Shown in pieces: positions 25,901-40,000 of a stretch of DNA of 64,000 bases (positions within the stretch are counted from its first letter, which is position 1; each line of letters starts with the position of its first letter). The stretch covers positions 6,037,317 through 6,101,316 of the forward strand of contig OY718804.1 of the NCBI GenBank assembly GCA_963070105.1, given 5' to 3'. The stretch comes from Litomosoides sigmodontis. Its lineage: Eukaryota; Nematoda; Chromadorea; Rhabditida; Onchocercidae. The position numbers were made by a program, and so were the translations under genes. The notes under the pieces were generated by a model that saw nothing but the letters and a program-made list of their open reading frames with translations, made no database searches and was not told where the DNA came from.

Positions 25901-28512
25901 AGTTCGCTCAAATCTCGACAAACGGTTCTCCGGAAAAGATTTGGCAAGCTAAAAAGAATCTTCCACTGAAATCTTCATTCAGAAATGAGGTTTCGTCTAT
26001 GATTTACTTTCGCTTGCGTGGACATAGCTATTCTGCTAAGTTGTTATTGAAGAGCATCGATTACAGGACTTCATATAATTTTCTAAAACTTTCTTGTAGC
26101 CTCTTTATTAAGTCAGCAGCCCTTATTAGAAATAGAATAACATGACCATGAAATTTAGAAATTACATAATAAAAAGAAATTGAGGAGTCTATAGTTTCAG
26201 AACTATATTCGTAAACACTATCGTAACATTGGCACTACTAAAACTGTGGATATACCGCAAAGATTGTCGATACGAAGTAGACTTTCTTCATCTTTTTTTT
26301 TCTAAGTGGCGTTCACGATGGATTTTGTAAATTTTTTTTCTTTATTGAGCTGTTTGCAGAGTCGAAAAATGATTCATCGGTGTTATCAACCTTGCCTAGC
26401 AATCGTAACATAGATCGATCATATTCAAATTTATGCATTAATCCTACACGGAATTCTGATCTTAATCGGTGACAGTTTAAAGTTTATTGAAAACCGATCA
26501 GATTTTGATTGTATTTTCAACTTATTTTAAATAATCCTTTCTAGATTACTGCATCAAGACAATGGTAGCATCGACGATATGTATGATTATCGGACAGAGC
26601 ATCAACGAGAAAAAAGTGAATTTGTTAATTTTTTAAAATTCCTTAGAATTTTATAATTTTCCTTTTGTTACGTATGTTTTTGTACAACAACGTATTTTGA
26701 AAATTCTAGCATTCGATAGTACTGTTTGGGAAAATTCACGACATTTTCCATCCCAATTGCATTATCGCCATGCAAATTCGAATACACGTGAATTTGTTTC
26801 AAAAAGAGTAAGCTTTACTTATTAAACTTTAATTTACCTACTATATCGTTTTGCTGGCTGGATATTCTAGTCTCTTAAATTTCAAAAGCATTGCTTGTAC
26901 TTATGGTTAACTCTGAAATAGATCACAATTTAGATTTCTCGTACACATAAGATGGTTGTTCCCTATGTTGATTTTGATCTTTAACAATTTGAAAATGTTA
27001 CAAAACATGACGAAAATCTAAATTACACGTTTTACAAATTCTTTGACTCGTATTTTTTACAGTACCAAAGACAATCGGATCAAAATTCATCGAAATTCGG
27101 CAGCGCAATGCGTGGCGGGACGGCATTGCGCAGTGCGAGACAATCAGCAAATTGCTCTGATGGTTATTGCTCAAAATTTATTACTCAAAATTCTCAGCCA
27201 CCTTGGAGTTTGTCATCATCCAGAAACAGTGAAGATAAAATATATAATAATTGGGAACTAAGAAATATGCATTTCAAAAGACAATTCGTGAACGGAACTC
27301 AAGTAGAAGAAAAAGGAAAAGGTGATCGACGCGAGGGACGATGTTCTTCGTCTTATCGAAAACAGAAGAATGGCTTTGTCTGCAATCAGTTTCAAAGAGG
27401 TTATCTCTTCAGTTTTTCATTTCAAATTTTACATCATATAGTGGGCTTTCTAAGTGCAATACCTCAATTTTGTTCCTATTTCAAACGAAATAAAAACGAT
27501 ATTAGTACTAATACATTATAAAACGTAATATGATTGTAGTGAAATAAGAAAAATTGCATTATATTTCATTATGTCTCGGGATAGCGGAAAATGCTTTCTT
27601 GTTTTGACATAGGCAATAGCATCCTAGTAGAACGTCGATTCGTAGAAAATGTGAAGCATAAGCCAAGTTCTCTTATGTTTTACGAATTTGCAGCAAATTA
27701 AAATTTTGGTACATTTCCAGATAATTCTTCTGAATTTTGTTTTCAGACTTTGAAAATGTCTGATTAATATTAGTTCTCTTCCAGCTTCTGAAAAATTAAA
27801 TGATGTTAATAATATTACATCACCATCGAAACTATTGGAGAGAACAAAAACTTACGTGGATAGAAGGAAGCGGATTGATGTGGTACTGATCGATGGCGAA
27901 CAAAGCAATCAGAGTGAGCAATCATCACAAAGTATACAAAAGACGAGCAGTCAGTTTCTTACATTAAATTATGCTTAGAACCCTCGAAATGGATCTTTGT
28001 AGAGATGCTGCTATGATATAACAGAGATCAAATTTTTTTGTATTGTGTAATAACAAAACTTCTGTCAGATTTGGGTCATTATAGTTAAAGAGACGAATCC
28101 TCTAAATATAAACATAACAATAAAAGAAATATGTTTAACGGCATTTTATCTTTAGGACCGGCGTTAATGATGAAGGAGTTAGAGAAATATACAGGAAGTT
28201 ATGAAATTAGTACTAAACCATACGTAAACATCGCAGAAAAAAGCACCGCAAAGGACGAAAAGATCCAAAACAGAATGTTAGGTTTCTTTCTTGAAATTAT
28301 GGTAGTTATTGCTAGCTCTGTACCAATTTTTTCCAGAAATTTAATTAAAATCTTTATTAATTAGAATTAAAAAGTTGGTATGGAGCAAGAAAAACATATG
28401 AATTTAAATAGGTCTTTTGGTTTTAGACCTGTTCAAGATCAATTCGGAAATGAACAGTGACGAAAGCGGAAGTTGTAGCAAATGGTTTTTTTCTTTCAAA
28501 CCTTTTTTTTAG
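19934..28512 (+). CDS. Bicaudal-C/GLD-3-type multi-KH RNA-binding protein
   Basis: About 27 exons join in phase into roughly 1065 aa. Main exons: 19934-20116, 20354-20464, 20822-21010, 21249-21302, 21427-21564, 21658-21708, 21840-21959, 22085-22300, 22557-22727, 22963-23139, 23269-23341, 23404-23469, 23591-23731, then smaller ones to 24628, a 22-nt exon 25205-25226, 25530-25700, 25901-25989, 26201-26276, 26360-26468, 26545-26615, 26710-26807, 27063-27321, 27785-27931, 28156-28281 and 28427-28512. The N-terminal half contains consecutive KH-like units. Recognisable pieces are FVNR/VTLTGSLPNVEQARIRIR/NFTPITISFPL and LYGSVHAVMRARKYIE/GLLPVRLIFD, which match the end-of-KH and start-of-next-KH linker of BicC proteins. 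Classical GxxG loops are missing from the units I can read, as described for GLD-3. The C-terminal half is Ser/Asn/Gln-rich and low in structure; no SAM domain is visible, unlike animal BicC. Family members control germline and early embryo mRNAs; GLD-3 partners the poly(A) polymerase GLD-2. BCC-1 versus GLD-3 is not resolved. The exons after 23731 are less certain than the KH part. Confidence 0.85.
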
Positions 28513-31074
28513 AATATGATGTTTTAGGCTAGTTCTTTTTCTAAACTTCATCTGTATACCTTATCGCATCATTAAGTTTAGATTTACTACACTAATTGAG
28601 CATGGAATTGATTCACTGAGAAGTTCGAATGATTCTGGTTTGTTATCAATGCTATCGTTTAACACTATTTTTTTAGTGGTTTTGATGTGATAGGTGTAAT
28701 GCTCAAGGTTTTCTTTTTTGCCCGAAATTCAGATTTGTGAAACGATTGTTAATTTTTTTAGATTGCTGGGTACAGCTAGATAAATATACATGAGGAGAAA
28801 CTTTATGGAATTTTATAAAAATGAGTAACGTTGAGGTACTTCAATTTCAGAATGTCGAAGTGATAGATAAATCGAATTTTTGTGAATGTTCATCTGATCT
28901 ACGAATTTGTCATTCCATTAAAATTCCAACGAACTAAATCTTTTCTATTGCGAAGTTCCAACTTCCTTGTCAAAAACTACTTCATCGTTTTTTAGCAAGC
29001 ATGAAACTTTCTTATTAAATACTCTGAAAATTTTGCGTTGTTGCTAATGTGATTCAGGGAATATTATTCAATACTTTATGCTATGATGTAATCAAATTTT
29101 TTGTGTTGTTCCTAATTGATCATCCGATCAATATGGTGATTAATTGCTTTATTTGAAAAATTTGCAACTCCTTTTCGTCATTTACTTGTGAACTACTTTC
29201 TCGGGTCTTCCATACTTTATCATATCTGTGTGAAATAAATTCCCTGTGCTGATTGTTGTAGAAATATCTTTTTCATGTGTTTCGCTGATCTTATATTCAT
29301 TGGTTGACTAAAACAGTATCAGTAGGCGAAAGATTTCAAGTATGGTTACTTTAAATAGTGCTGCTGAATAATTTGCTTCTTAATATTTAATAATTTCCGT
29401 CACTTCAAATTAATTTGAAATCGTTTTCTTTAGTTCCTTCTGCTCACTTTTGTAACAGAAATTGAAGATTCTTAGAAATGGAGGGTTCAGTTTTTTCAGT
29501 TAGACGAATTTGTGCGATATGTAATAATTACCCAAACGTTTTGTGTTGACTTTTCGTTAGTTCGGTTCGTTAGTATGGTAGCGGTTCCTTTTAGTAAAAA
29601 GATTTTTAACTTTATTTTCACATAATTGACAAAGGTAGTTCTAATTTTTTGTCTAATTGTAGGGAATCATGTGAAACTGCGGCAAATATGAGGATTTGAT
29701 TTAAATGTTACGAAAGCTCTTATAGGAAAATTGTAATTAGATATTATTTCGGAAACAATCATAGACGTTAAAACTACTGCAGCCGATTGACTTTTTGTAG
29801 CATTTTAATAATGAAAAGGAAAACATTTCTAATTCAGTGTCATTTTAACGTGAATATTTTCTGGAAATTATCCATTTCAATGTGATTCATCCAACTGCGA
29901 CGGATCTGTCTTCCACAGCTAAAATGATGGGAAATTTCAATTGCAATGAAAAAGCCTAATAACCAGCTTTGCCTCATGCACTTTTGTTAGTATCAAGCAT
30001 TTTCATGATAGTGCGATTCATTCCTGCTGCGTGCCATAAAGTCATTATTTTGAACAATCGTTGCCTTTCCTGCACGTGTAACTAATCACGTTCATGATGC
30101 AGTTGAAGCGCAGCTTAAAGCGGAGGATAGCTGGTCATTTCCTCTTATCGAAGTTATTTCTGTTACGAAAACAGGACATGCTATCTGACAAACTGTCCTC
30201 CCAGAAAAAAAACTCACTACCATTTGCAAACATACTTTACTGTATGTTAAAAACAGTTACTTTTAGATATGATAAGCAGCATTTGGTATTGGTACCCGAT
30301 GTGCACTGATTTATTTAGTAAAGAGATAAATGCTGGGGAGTGATTCCCTTGGGCATCATTTTCGTAAGTAAATATTTACTAATCAAATATTTCTCCGAAA
30401 TTTTTCTCCGAACTAATCAAATATTTCTCCGAAATTTTCGTCAAGATTTCTTCGCATCTCTCCATTACTACGTTCGTTCTTCACGCTAAATAATAATTAT
30501 CTTTAAAATTTGAAAATAGTTTCTTCGCTGTTATATTCTGGTCTTAATTGATTTTCCTTTAGACAAATTTCTGATGGAAGGTTTCCGACAGTAAGCTACT
30601 TGTATTTAAAAACATTGTCGTATAGGCAGGGAATGGGAAGAAGGTGAGCGACAGGACAGTGTGTTTTGTTTATTTCTGCGTTTAGAAGTAATGAAAGACG
30701 AGATTTGAGTTTGGCGATATTCAAGTGGCTTACTTCAAAAGAGCAGAAGGTGTAATGGGGGAAAGAGAGAGAGAGAAGGAAGTCGCATCTTTTCGGTGCA
30801 CAATACTGACTTCCTATCGGTAACTTAAAAACCTAACATATAAATAAATCTCTCCTCCTTCTTTTAGCCTAACGTATGTGGTGGTCACTCGGCGGATGGC
30901 ACAAACTTGTTGGTTATACGAAAATTTTGCTACTTCCTAATTATAACAATCGCTAGTTTATACTACAAGTTCCTCTTCCTCCCTCTCCACCAGCAAAGAA
31001 TTATTCAGTTTACACGGAAATCTTTGCGAATAACTTGGAATAAAGTATACTGTGGGATTACTGTTGCTGCTGTA
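28513..31074. other. Intergenic region, 2.6 kb
   Basis: No coding resemblance was found on either strand. A tandem duplication of about 28 bp (ACTAATCAAATATTTCTCCG...) lies at about 30378-30439. A purine-rich GAGAGAGA tract near 30765 precedes the next gene. Confidence 0.5.
30378..30439. repeat. Short tandem duplication, 34-bp period
   Basis: The string ACTAATCAAATATTTCTCCG plus AAATTTT occurs twice, 34 bp apart, with no change in the shared part. It looks like a recent replication-slippage or duplication event. Confidence 0.85.
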
Positions 31075-34000
31075 ATGACACTTTCGACAGCAATTTTACT
31101 ACTTTCAGCAGGTAATAAGAGTTACCATTTGTCATTAACTCTCTCCTCAGAATCAGAATCAAGTGAATACTACTCTTCTTCTACCGTAAAACATCATAGC
31201 TTTTTCAAAAAAACACAGTTCAGTTCTTTCTCATCTGAAAAGACAAAAATCAATTTCAATCTTTGCGTTCCTTTCATCTATCCTGAAATTTTAATTCAGG
31301 TTTAGCATCGACTACCACTATCTGCAGAATTGGTAATCAGTGCGATCAGTGTAGACTGTTAAGTGCGGGCCAGAAATGCTTCAAAGATGAGAGACATGAG
31401 CATTTATTCTGTGATACTGCAAATAAGTAAGTTCAGCAGTCTTTTACGTAAATGACGAATAGGTCAAACCATAAATTGGAAATGCCAAATTTATTTATTT
31501 GCTTTATTCATTGAATGTTTTGGAGTGGAAAGCGAATTTACCGGAAAAGCAATTATTTCATTAAGACTTGTTGACACAGAGTTATTTCAAAAAAATATGT
31601 TTCATGCGACAATTAGAAATTAACGAATAGGAGCGCCAGGATTCAATTCTTATAAGTAATTGAATTTTAGAGGCGTTAATGATTGATCTTGATAAAAACA
31701 ATTTTTCATTTTAAAAAGCAAGAAAATATAATTCAGTTCCTCTCCAATGAAATGCTCTTTCGTTCCTTTTGCTAAGTTACTTTCTTTTTGTTACGTCTAA
31801 TTCCCGAATGTTTTAAACGACGCAGTAGAATTATTTTTCAACTGCAAATGCATTTTTCAATTATCAATGATGCTTAGTTACTCTTAAACTCAAAAAATTT
31901 TAGTCGCATTAGTGTCCATGAGAATTCATACTTAATTTGCGATGCAAAAAAGAATGAATTAATTGAAAAACATTGTGCGCACGACGAACACTTCGTAAAC
32001 GGTACCTGTCTGGACATTTTTCAACGTCACAAACGACATGTGGCTGGCCGTGTGGGCGATTATTGCTCCGTCAATGCGGACTGTTTGAATGTTCGTTTTC
32101 CGTATTTCTCACTTAAAAATGGATGTATGTGCATATGCAATCGAACAGTTCCGCCTTGGCAGCAAATTTAAGTCAAAATTAGTGAAGTGCGAATGAACAT
32201 CTCTAATGTGGCACATGGTGAGTGGGAATGAGAAGTCATTAATGAATAAGAAGCCGGTGATGAGACCTTTGCGCTTGAAGCGATGCGATAAAAACTTGTT
32301 TTGGAGATTGTTTCAATTGCTAAAGCGATTTTTCGACCTGTCAAATGACTTGGGCAAAATTTCGATGTGAGAACGATCGTTGTTGTCCCATCACTGGCTG
32401 GAATTCGCACGTCGGTTGATCCTGAAGTGTGTGCCTTGGATGAAATAGATTAAACCATTTTATCAGCTACGTAAAGCTGTTTAGCTTCGGAAAAAGTTCG
32501 ATAAAAAAAGGTCGATAGAAATGATTTTCAGGTCTTGGCACTTTAAATGTAAGAGGTTAAAATTTTCCGCTCTTTTTTGTGAAAAATTATATTACAGGGA
32601 ATGTCCTGCTCAGCTGGCACTTGTGCGTGTCGGAGTAATTTTGTTGCCATTCACGGATATTGTTACCTCAGTAAGCCTTTTGCTAAAAAATTACAGTTTC
32701 CATTTGACATTTTGTGTGGCATAACTGGTGCTAATTTGATGAAACTTGTTGAAATGTTTAGAAATTTAATTTAACACCACTCTGTGCCAGAGTAGCGCTA
32801 CGTGCAAGAGGAATGGTCACTCCGGGGACTTCCTAAATGATGATAACTGCAATTTAAGCTTCAGATACACTCAACCTCAGTGAGTTGACTGAATCAGAAA
32901 TTCGGAACGCAGTTATCTTAACAGTGGAAGTGCTCAATTCTAGAACCTCACCAATGAATGATTCAGTGCATCTGTGACTAATGCATCATCTGCTCTTTAG
33001 GAATCCAATATTCTGGATGTCGTTATTTTCATTGCGAAGGACGTTTCCATGAGACACCTTACAGCAATTCCGTTTAAGTAGAAATAAGAAATATTAAACT
33101 TTTTACGACTCTTCTGAATAAAAGGCATTAAATGCAGAGAAAAGTATTGGCGAACGTGGTTGCCAACACTCGGAACAGTGCAGTGCTGCGTGGCCTGGGG
33201 CTCGCTGTGAAGGCAGTAAGTGTGAGTGCCCACCTGATATCAATGGAATTCCCTATGTGCAAGCACGAACTCATGACGGTGTTGTTTGCATCTTATTATC
33301 TGGGGAAGATGGTGATCCAGTGCCGAAGTGCCCACTTCCAGAATATGATGATGACTTACTGGCAATGCCTATTTCACAACTGCGGAATCCAGCAATGACC
33401 AATCCAGATGACTATGACGTATGTTACTGAGACGGAATGCTTAACCTCCAACAGAACCGAAATGTTGCGAGCATTTTTCTGGGAGTAAGAGGAAATGCAT
33501 CTCATATGCTTTCATAATAACAATCACACCTGACATTTTCAAAGCAAGAATAGCTAATTAGAATGGAACGTTTCAATATCAAAGCAAGTAATTGCAGCTA
33601 AAAGCTAAAAGTCAGTAACTTCTAGCACTCTCAGTTTTCAGGTCTTGCCCGGAGAACACATCAATCCGTTACAGTTTTGTTCATCAACAGCCACAGATTA
33701 CAACACTTTTGTAGCAAATGGTGGTGGTGCGTGCACCTACGCAGTGGAACCGTTTAAACCGGAAAATGGAGTTTACATAGCCGACATCTACGATTGTTTA
33801 GCAGTGCCATTGCATAATGTGAAATTAGCAATGAAAGGCATTTACAAAATTCACCCTCAAGCAGATGGGATCTGTTGTCCAAATCGTGGTAAGTCAATGA
33901 ATGATTAATAGATGCTGAAGTGAATAATTAATAAATGCAAAATTCTTGCAGAAACAGCAAAATGATGAAATTTGAAGTTAGCGAAGTAAGGCAAAGAAAA

Positions 34001-37000
34001 TGAGCGAAAGCTTGAAATTAAAATATTGCCTGTGCAATAAATTTGTTATCGTTTTCTTGATGCTTTCATTTTCAAAGCTCGCAAAATGCACGATTTGTAA
34101 TTGGCTATTTGAAGACTTACGTGGAGCACTCCTTTTTGCAGCATTTACTTGCATACAGCCGAAGCAAGAAGCAAAATCAAACGCAGATGAATCAACTGGC
34201 GTACGACCACGTTGGTGGTTCAATTCCGTGACCGGTGTGTGTGAAAAGTTTATGTGGGATCCATGGGATGAAAGCGAAGTACAGTCTCCAAATAACTTCA
34301 AAACTCGGGAACACTGCGAGTCATATTGCAGGGATAGTAAGTTGTCGTGCAAACTTTCAATACTCTTAGTGGTCAATTATATGTCATTGTGAGGAGAAGT
34401 AGTAATTCAAGAAAAACTAAGTCATATTCCTTAAGTATGCTACTTCCACTTATAGTGCTCAGTGTTTAAGACAGCCAAGTAGGTAATTTTCATCAGCAAA
34501 TTTGCATGTTTAGAATTTTCTTCACTTTTCAAAAAGTTCAAAAAACGCATTTTTAAGCGTGCAAACGCGGCGCGCCACAGCACTCAGCGAAAGAAATTTC
34601 AAGCGAAGAGGAGTCCATCACGAACTGCCAGACGATTAATTCCTGCCTTTTCAATTTTGAGTGTAAAACAACTGGTTGGAAACAACTTTGCTGTCCAAGT
34701 GTTGCAAGCATATGCAGCATTGCCGGTGGACGTCCACTTGATACCTCTCGTCACACCAATTACGATCCTGGCTATAACGTGAAGAAGTCAGGAGGTTTAG
34801 AATGAAAATAATTCAAAGAATATTCAAATACGCTCGAGATTTTTTTCACACTTTTTATCCAATATTTGATTGAACCATGGATTTTTAGGAAACTTTTAAC
34901 TTTTAATTTTAAGTTCCAGTTGGTGATTAATAAGGAAGTGTTCTCATTGTTCACGGAACTATTAATAGCTTGAAAACGGACAGTATGATGGTATCTAAGA
35001 GAAGTGAATTTTCAGGATGTTCAACTTAGACTTTGAACAATCCCTCCGTTATTATTATGATTCCGATGAGGGCCACTGTACATCATTTACATACAAAGGT
35101 GCATTAGGTAATTTCAACAATTTCAAATCACTTGCTGACTGCCAGCTATTTTGCGAAAGGCTTAAGTGTAAATATGGTACGCCACTGAATGTCGAAAAGG
35201 TTAATCAACGATGCAGTCACAACAGCCATTGTCCGAGCACGCACGAGTGCCAAAAGGACCTCAACATTTGCTGTCCGAAACCTCGTTAGTTCTAAAACTG
35301 CTTTTTTCTTTATCACTATTTATGTATTTCGATTGTTCAAATGTCATTTCATAAAAGAGGCAAATATGGAAATTAATAAAATGGACAATTCGACCAAATA
35401 AAATATCAGAAAACCGATTTAATTAAAAATATGACTTTAATCCAACGAAAAAGAGCTTCATATCTAACCCATTTTTTGTTTGAGAAGTAAGCTTAGACTA
35501 TTAATTAGTCCTTTTACTTAGTAATTTCTAATTCATGTAGTACAATTCACTTTGCACTATTCTATTTCCGCATGAAATTATGCCTTCGTGAATGAATTAA
35601 ATTGAAAAATTAAACCTATTTTGAAACGGTTTTATTATTACTCTCAATAATAATTATTAATCATCATTGTTACTGTGAAAATTGCTGTAACTTTCACTGT
35701 CTTACAGATTCGATCTGTTCACAACCACTACAGCTCGGAAATTGCAAACAAAACGTCAGGCGGTACTGGTACAATATGGCGGCCAATGTGTGCCAGAGTT
35801 TCAACTATACAGGATGTCAAGGCAATGACAATAACTTCGAGACGTTGCTCGAATGTCAAAATACATGCGATCATGTTATCAGTAACAGTAACAGATTGCT
35901 TTGAAATTTGCTCGTTGTCTTTAATATTTATCCAAAAATTTAAAAGAAAAAATTACAACACGAAAAAGGAAAAAGTCAAGGAACTTAAAAAAAAATGCTA
36001 ATTCCACAGTTTACCTCGCAGAATGTCACATCGATGTTGGAGGAGCACAGATGTGACATTGAGAGATAAGTTAGCAGTTAGCTGATGAACGGAGTGCTTC
36101 GAGCGATGTTAGTAGCGCTACTCTAATTGCAACAGCAACAATTGCTTTATTTAAATTGAAACAAACAAAGAGATCGTAAAAATGATAGAAAGCTGAATTT
36201 CGAGTCGTTTGTTGTTGAAATATTAGCTTACACATCGATAGAAAATATAATTAATAATATAAAATTCAAAAGATTGTAATGTTGGAGAACAATTTGGTCT
36301 CGCTTTTGTTGAGTTACAATTAAAATCGTTCAATTTTATGTATAGCAATGATGAGCATTGTAGCTAATCATATCATAGCTAATTTCCATTCCAAATTTTC
36401 TCTCCCAAAAAGTAAGCTGCTTTTTCAGTTTCAGCAGGACCACGATGTCCACAAGGGGAAGCATACAGGAACGATCGAGGCAATTACTTCGTCTGTTCCA
36501 ATTCGAAAACGTGTCCACCAAATTATGAGTGTTATTTTAATGGATATTTGTGGAGTTGTTGTCCTACGAAGGCTCATACGTGTCTATTGACGTTTAGTAA
36601 AGGCGTTGCTTGCGACATCGGTTCATCCTATCGCTACTTCTATGATTCGCAAGCGCAAAAATGCGACAGTTTCCTCTATAACGGTAAGTTTTGCACGTCT
36701 TTCGCCTCTTAACTTAATTATTTGACAACTTCAAGCTAAAGCTAAATGTGTAAATTACTTTTCAATGAAATTAAAGTAAAAAGTAGTTTTCGAGGTTGTG
36801 ACGGAAATTCGAATAATTTTGCGACATATGAGGAATGCGCAAGTTATTGCGACATGAGCAGTTGTCCGAATGGCGGTACTCCGAAAAGGAATGAATTTGG
36901 TCAACAAATAAATTGTTCATCAACTGTATCCTGTCCAAGCACTCATGAATGTACGTCAATGACTTCCGGAGATAGTGTAGAGAAAAGATGTTGTCCAAAA

Positions 37001-40000
37001 CGAGGTTTGTTTTGTTTGAAATTGGATAGTCGCAAATTTATACAAAAATTTGCCTGCCAAAATTAAACATAGAAGAAACAGTCTTGATCTGATCAAATCT
37101 TTCTTCAGTCTGTTTGATTGGATCTCATGTTGTCGAAGTTGACCTGAAAGAGAAGATTCCACTGAAATCATTAACAGTTTAACGGTTTAATAGATAGGAT
37201 GTGAATTACAGAGAAAGCAATTTGCAGCATATATCTGCTCATTACCACCCCATCAAGGGAATTCATGCGGCACCTCGTCATCCCTTACTCGTTTCTATTT
37301 CAATGTAGTCAATAAGGCTTGCACCGAATTCACCTACAACGGTTGTGGCGGTAATTTAAACAATTTTGCAACTTTCGAGCAGTGCAATAACTTTTGCCTA
37401 TCATCATCGTGCACATCGAGTGCTATTGCACACATAAATCCGAGTACAGATGCGCCCTTCGAGTGCGCAAGTGGTGCAACGAGTAGTTGTCCCAGCAATT
37501 TGTACTGCACCTATAATGAGCTTTTTGGAAAGAGTGTATGCTGCGGTGCAACAAATATGGGCAAGTTTTTTCACTCTTTCACTTCACGTCCGCCAACTTT
37601 CAGTCAGTAAGGACGGATGGCGAGGACAGAAGAGGAAGGTAGCTCGTGGTAATCCAATTAGAGTGCGTGAATTCACTGCAACGAGCACTTTTCCTCTACG
37701 GAAATAGGTGATTAAAGCATCCCATTCTTCTAGGAAAGGGTGAGGAATTGTCTGGGAGCATAATGGAAATGCGCCCTCGAGGGTGCCTGCTAAGGTGCCA
37801 GCGGAAGTGGAATTATTAGTTCATTTTCGAGCATGCCATCCTATGTTTGACCAATGAGTGACACGATATCGATAAAGCATGTCTCCTATCAAATATCACT
37901 GTATTTCCCACAATCAAAAAAACAAAATGAAATGAAAAACTCTTTGAGGTTCTTTATAAAATTTCACTGAGCTGTAATTCTAAACATACTTTCCAGAAGT
38001 GTGTCCCAGAGGTAAAGAGCTTTACAAAGATCCATCTTCGAAGTCGCCAATCCGCTGTCTTATAAACAGTAGAAGTCATCAGTGTCCACTTGGATACAGC
38101 TGTTTATCCGAAATTCCAGGAGCTCTTCAGGTTAATTTGCGCTTGATCTATTAGTCATCCTAAATTCGCTTGCAAAGTTAATATGATCGTCTCTTGCCAT
38201 GTTTCATTTAATCAACTATTTCTTATGTGTTCCAGATTTCTCTAAAGTATATTTTAAAAAAATCCATAAAAAGGGTTCTGAGTTGAAGTTTAACAAAACT
38301 GTAACATCCATTATTACTGTAATAACTATCTGCTTGATTGCTTTTAGAATAATTTAAGAGTTATCCAACTGAATAAGCGTAGTCTAACGCTGAGGTTCGT
38401 TTTGCGTTTCAAAAAAACGAACATTTTTTGGAAGCAAAGCATCTTTGTGTCTTCTTTAGGGTCATTGTTGTTCATCCAATTACTTATGTCCAAATCGTGC
38501 GAATTTTTACACGGAAGCGATTAGTGAAATGCCACGCTTATGCCAACTGAATTCGCCTTTCATTACTTGTCCCACTGGCTACACATGTCAAAGTACACAA
38601 AGTGAATTTGTAACCGGATACTGTTGCGAAAGCGATGATGAATCATATTCCGGTACGTCGGATGTGTTTTTCACACTATAACTAAGCAAAGACGCTAGTT
38701 AATATACGTAAGCTAACTTCTTATGAATTTACTTAACTTTATATAGATGGTTGTCCGCCAGATAAAAGCGTTTATATGCGAAATAATCACGTAGTGTCCT
38801 GCGATCCGTTCAGTTCGATGACAAGTGCCTGTCCAAAGGGATACTTTTGCCAGTGGTCACTTCCAAAACAACGTTATCAGTGCTGTGGTGAGACATCGTT
38901 GCGTGCTTATAAAAGCACTAAAAGTAAATCATTACTCATTATATCAAGTGTTCCTGAAGCTAACCTTGTATAATTACATCTGTAATGGTAGAAGGAAATC
39001 AATAGGTTATAGTGGTATGAATAAGCATTGTTTTGTAAGACGGACTTAAAATTGCGCACTTTAATATTCATTAGAATAATTAAATATCAAAATTTTGTGA
39101 ATTTTATGGTTTGTTGCATAAAAATATGAAGTTACTTGAAAATATGACGACACCGAATCGACTTATTGTTTTTTTCAGTGGCTTCACTTGGCTGTCCTGA
39201 TAATCAAGTGGCATATAGAGATATAGCGACAAATGAGCCTAAAACATGTACAGTTATGGCGCAGAATTGCCCGACCGGATATTTTTGCCAGTTTTCCAGT
39301 TCCAATAATCAGTTCCAGTGTTGCGGTATTAACAGTGGTTGTCCAAATGAGCAGGTTTTCTTCCTTGTTTGCTTTTCTTTTTCAAGTTTTTGAAGTATTC
39401 CAACAAAATTTTGATACCTCAAATTTTAATGAACTCGCAGTACTCATTTATTACTTGTTACTTTGATCAAATTTATTCTTCCATTACTTCTTTTACTAAT
39501 CAATATTACTGATCTGTTATTTTTCTTTATGTATGATAATACTTGGGTTGAATTTAACAAAACTGCAGAATTCACCTTTTTGTAATGGAAGTTCATTCTT
39601 GTTTTGCAAACAAATGAGATTACAAATTTTCCAAAACTAGTTAATAATTAGGGAGGTTTAAAAGTTTATAGGTCTCTTCCCAAACTGCTTGAGATTTAAT
39701 ATCAAAATAAGCACCGTCTTTGAAGGTAGCATTCGTTGGAGTAAATGGTGAAGTGGAAAGCTGCACGCCTGGTCAAACTACCTGTCCAGACGGATATTCA
39801 TGCCAAGGAACTTCGAATGGATCTCATTTGTGTTGTACGACCGGATCAAAAGGAAGTATGTGCATTTACCATGCAGTTATTATGTATATTCAGATTGCTT
39901 ATCCTTATCAAAAAAGGGAAATTAGGTGAATGTAGATGGCAAAGATGAGGAAGGAATGAGCATTTCATTTCAGCTTGTCCAGAAGGCGAAGTGCTAATAG

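Noticed and set aside
31904..32171. Separate 143-aa secreted gene ending at 32171
   Set aside because: Splicing at 32091 restores a full EB module and gives the downstream gene its signal peptide, so one gene is more likely; kept as a possible short isoform.
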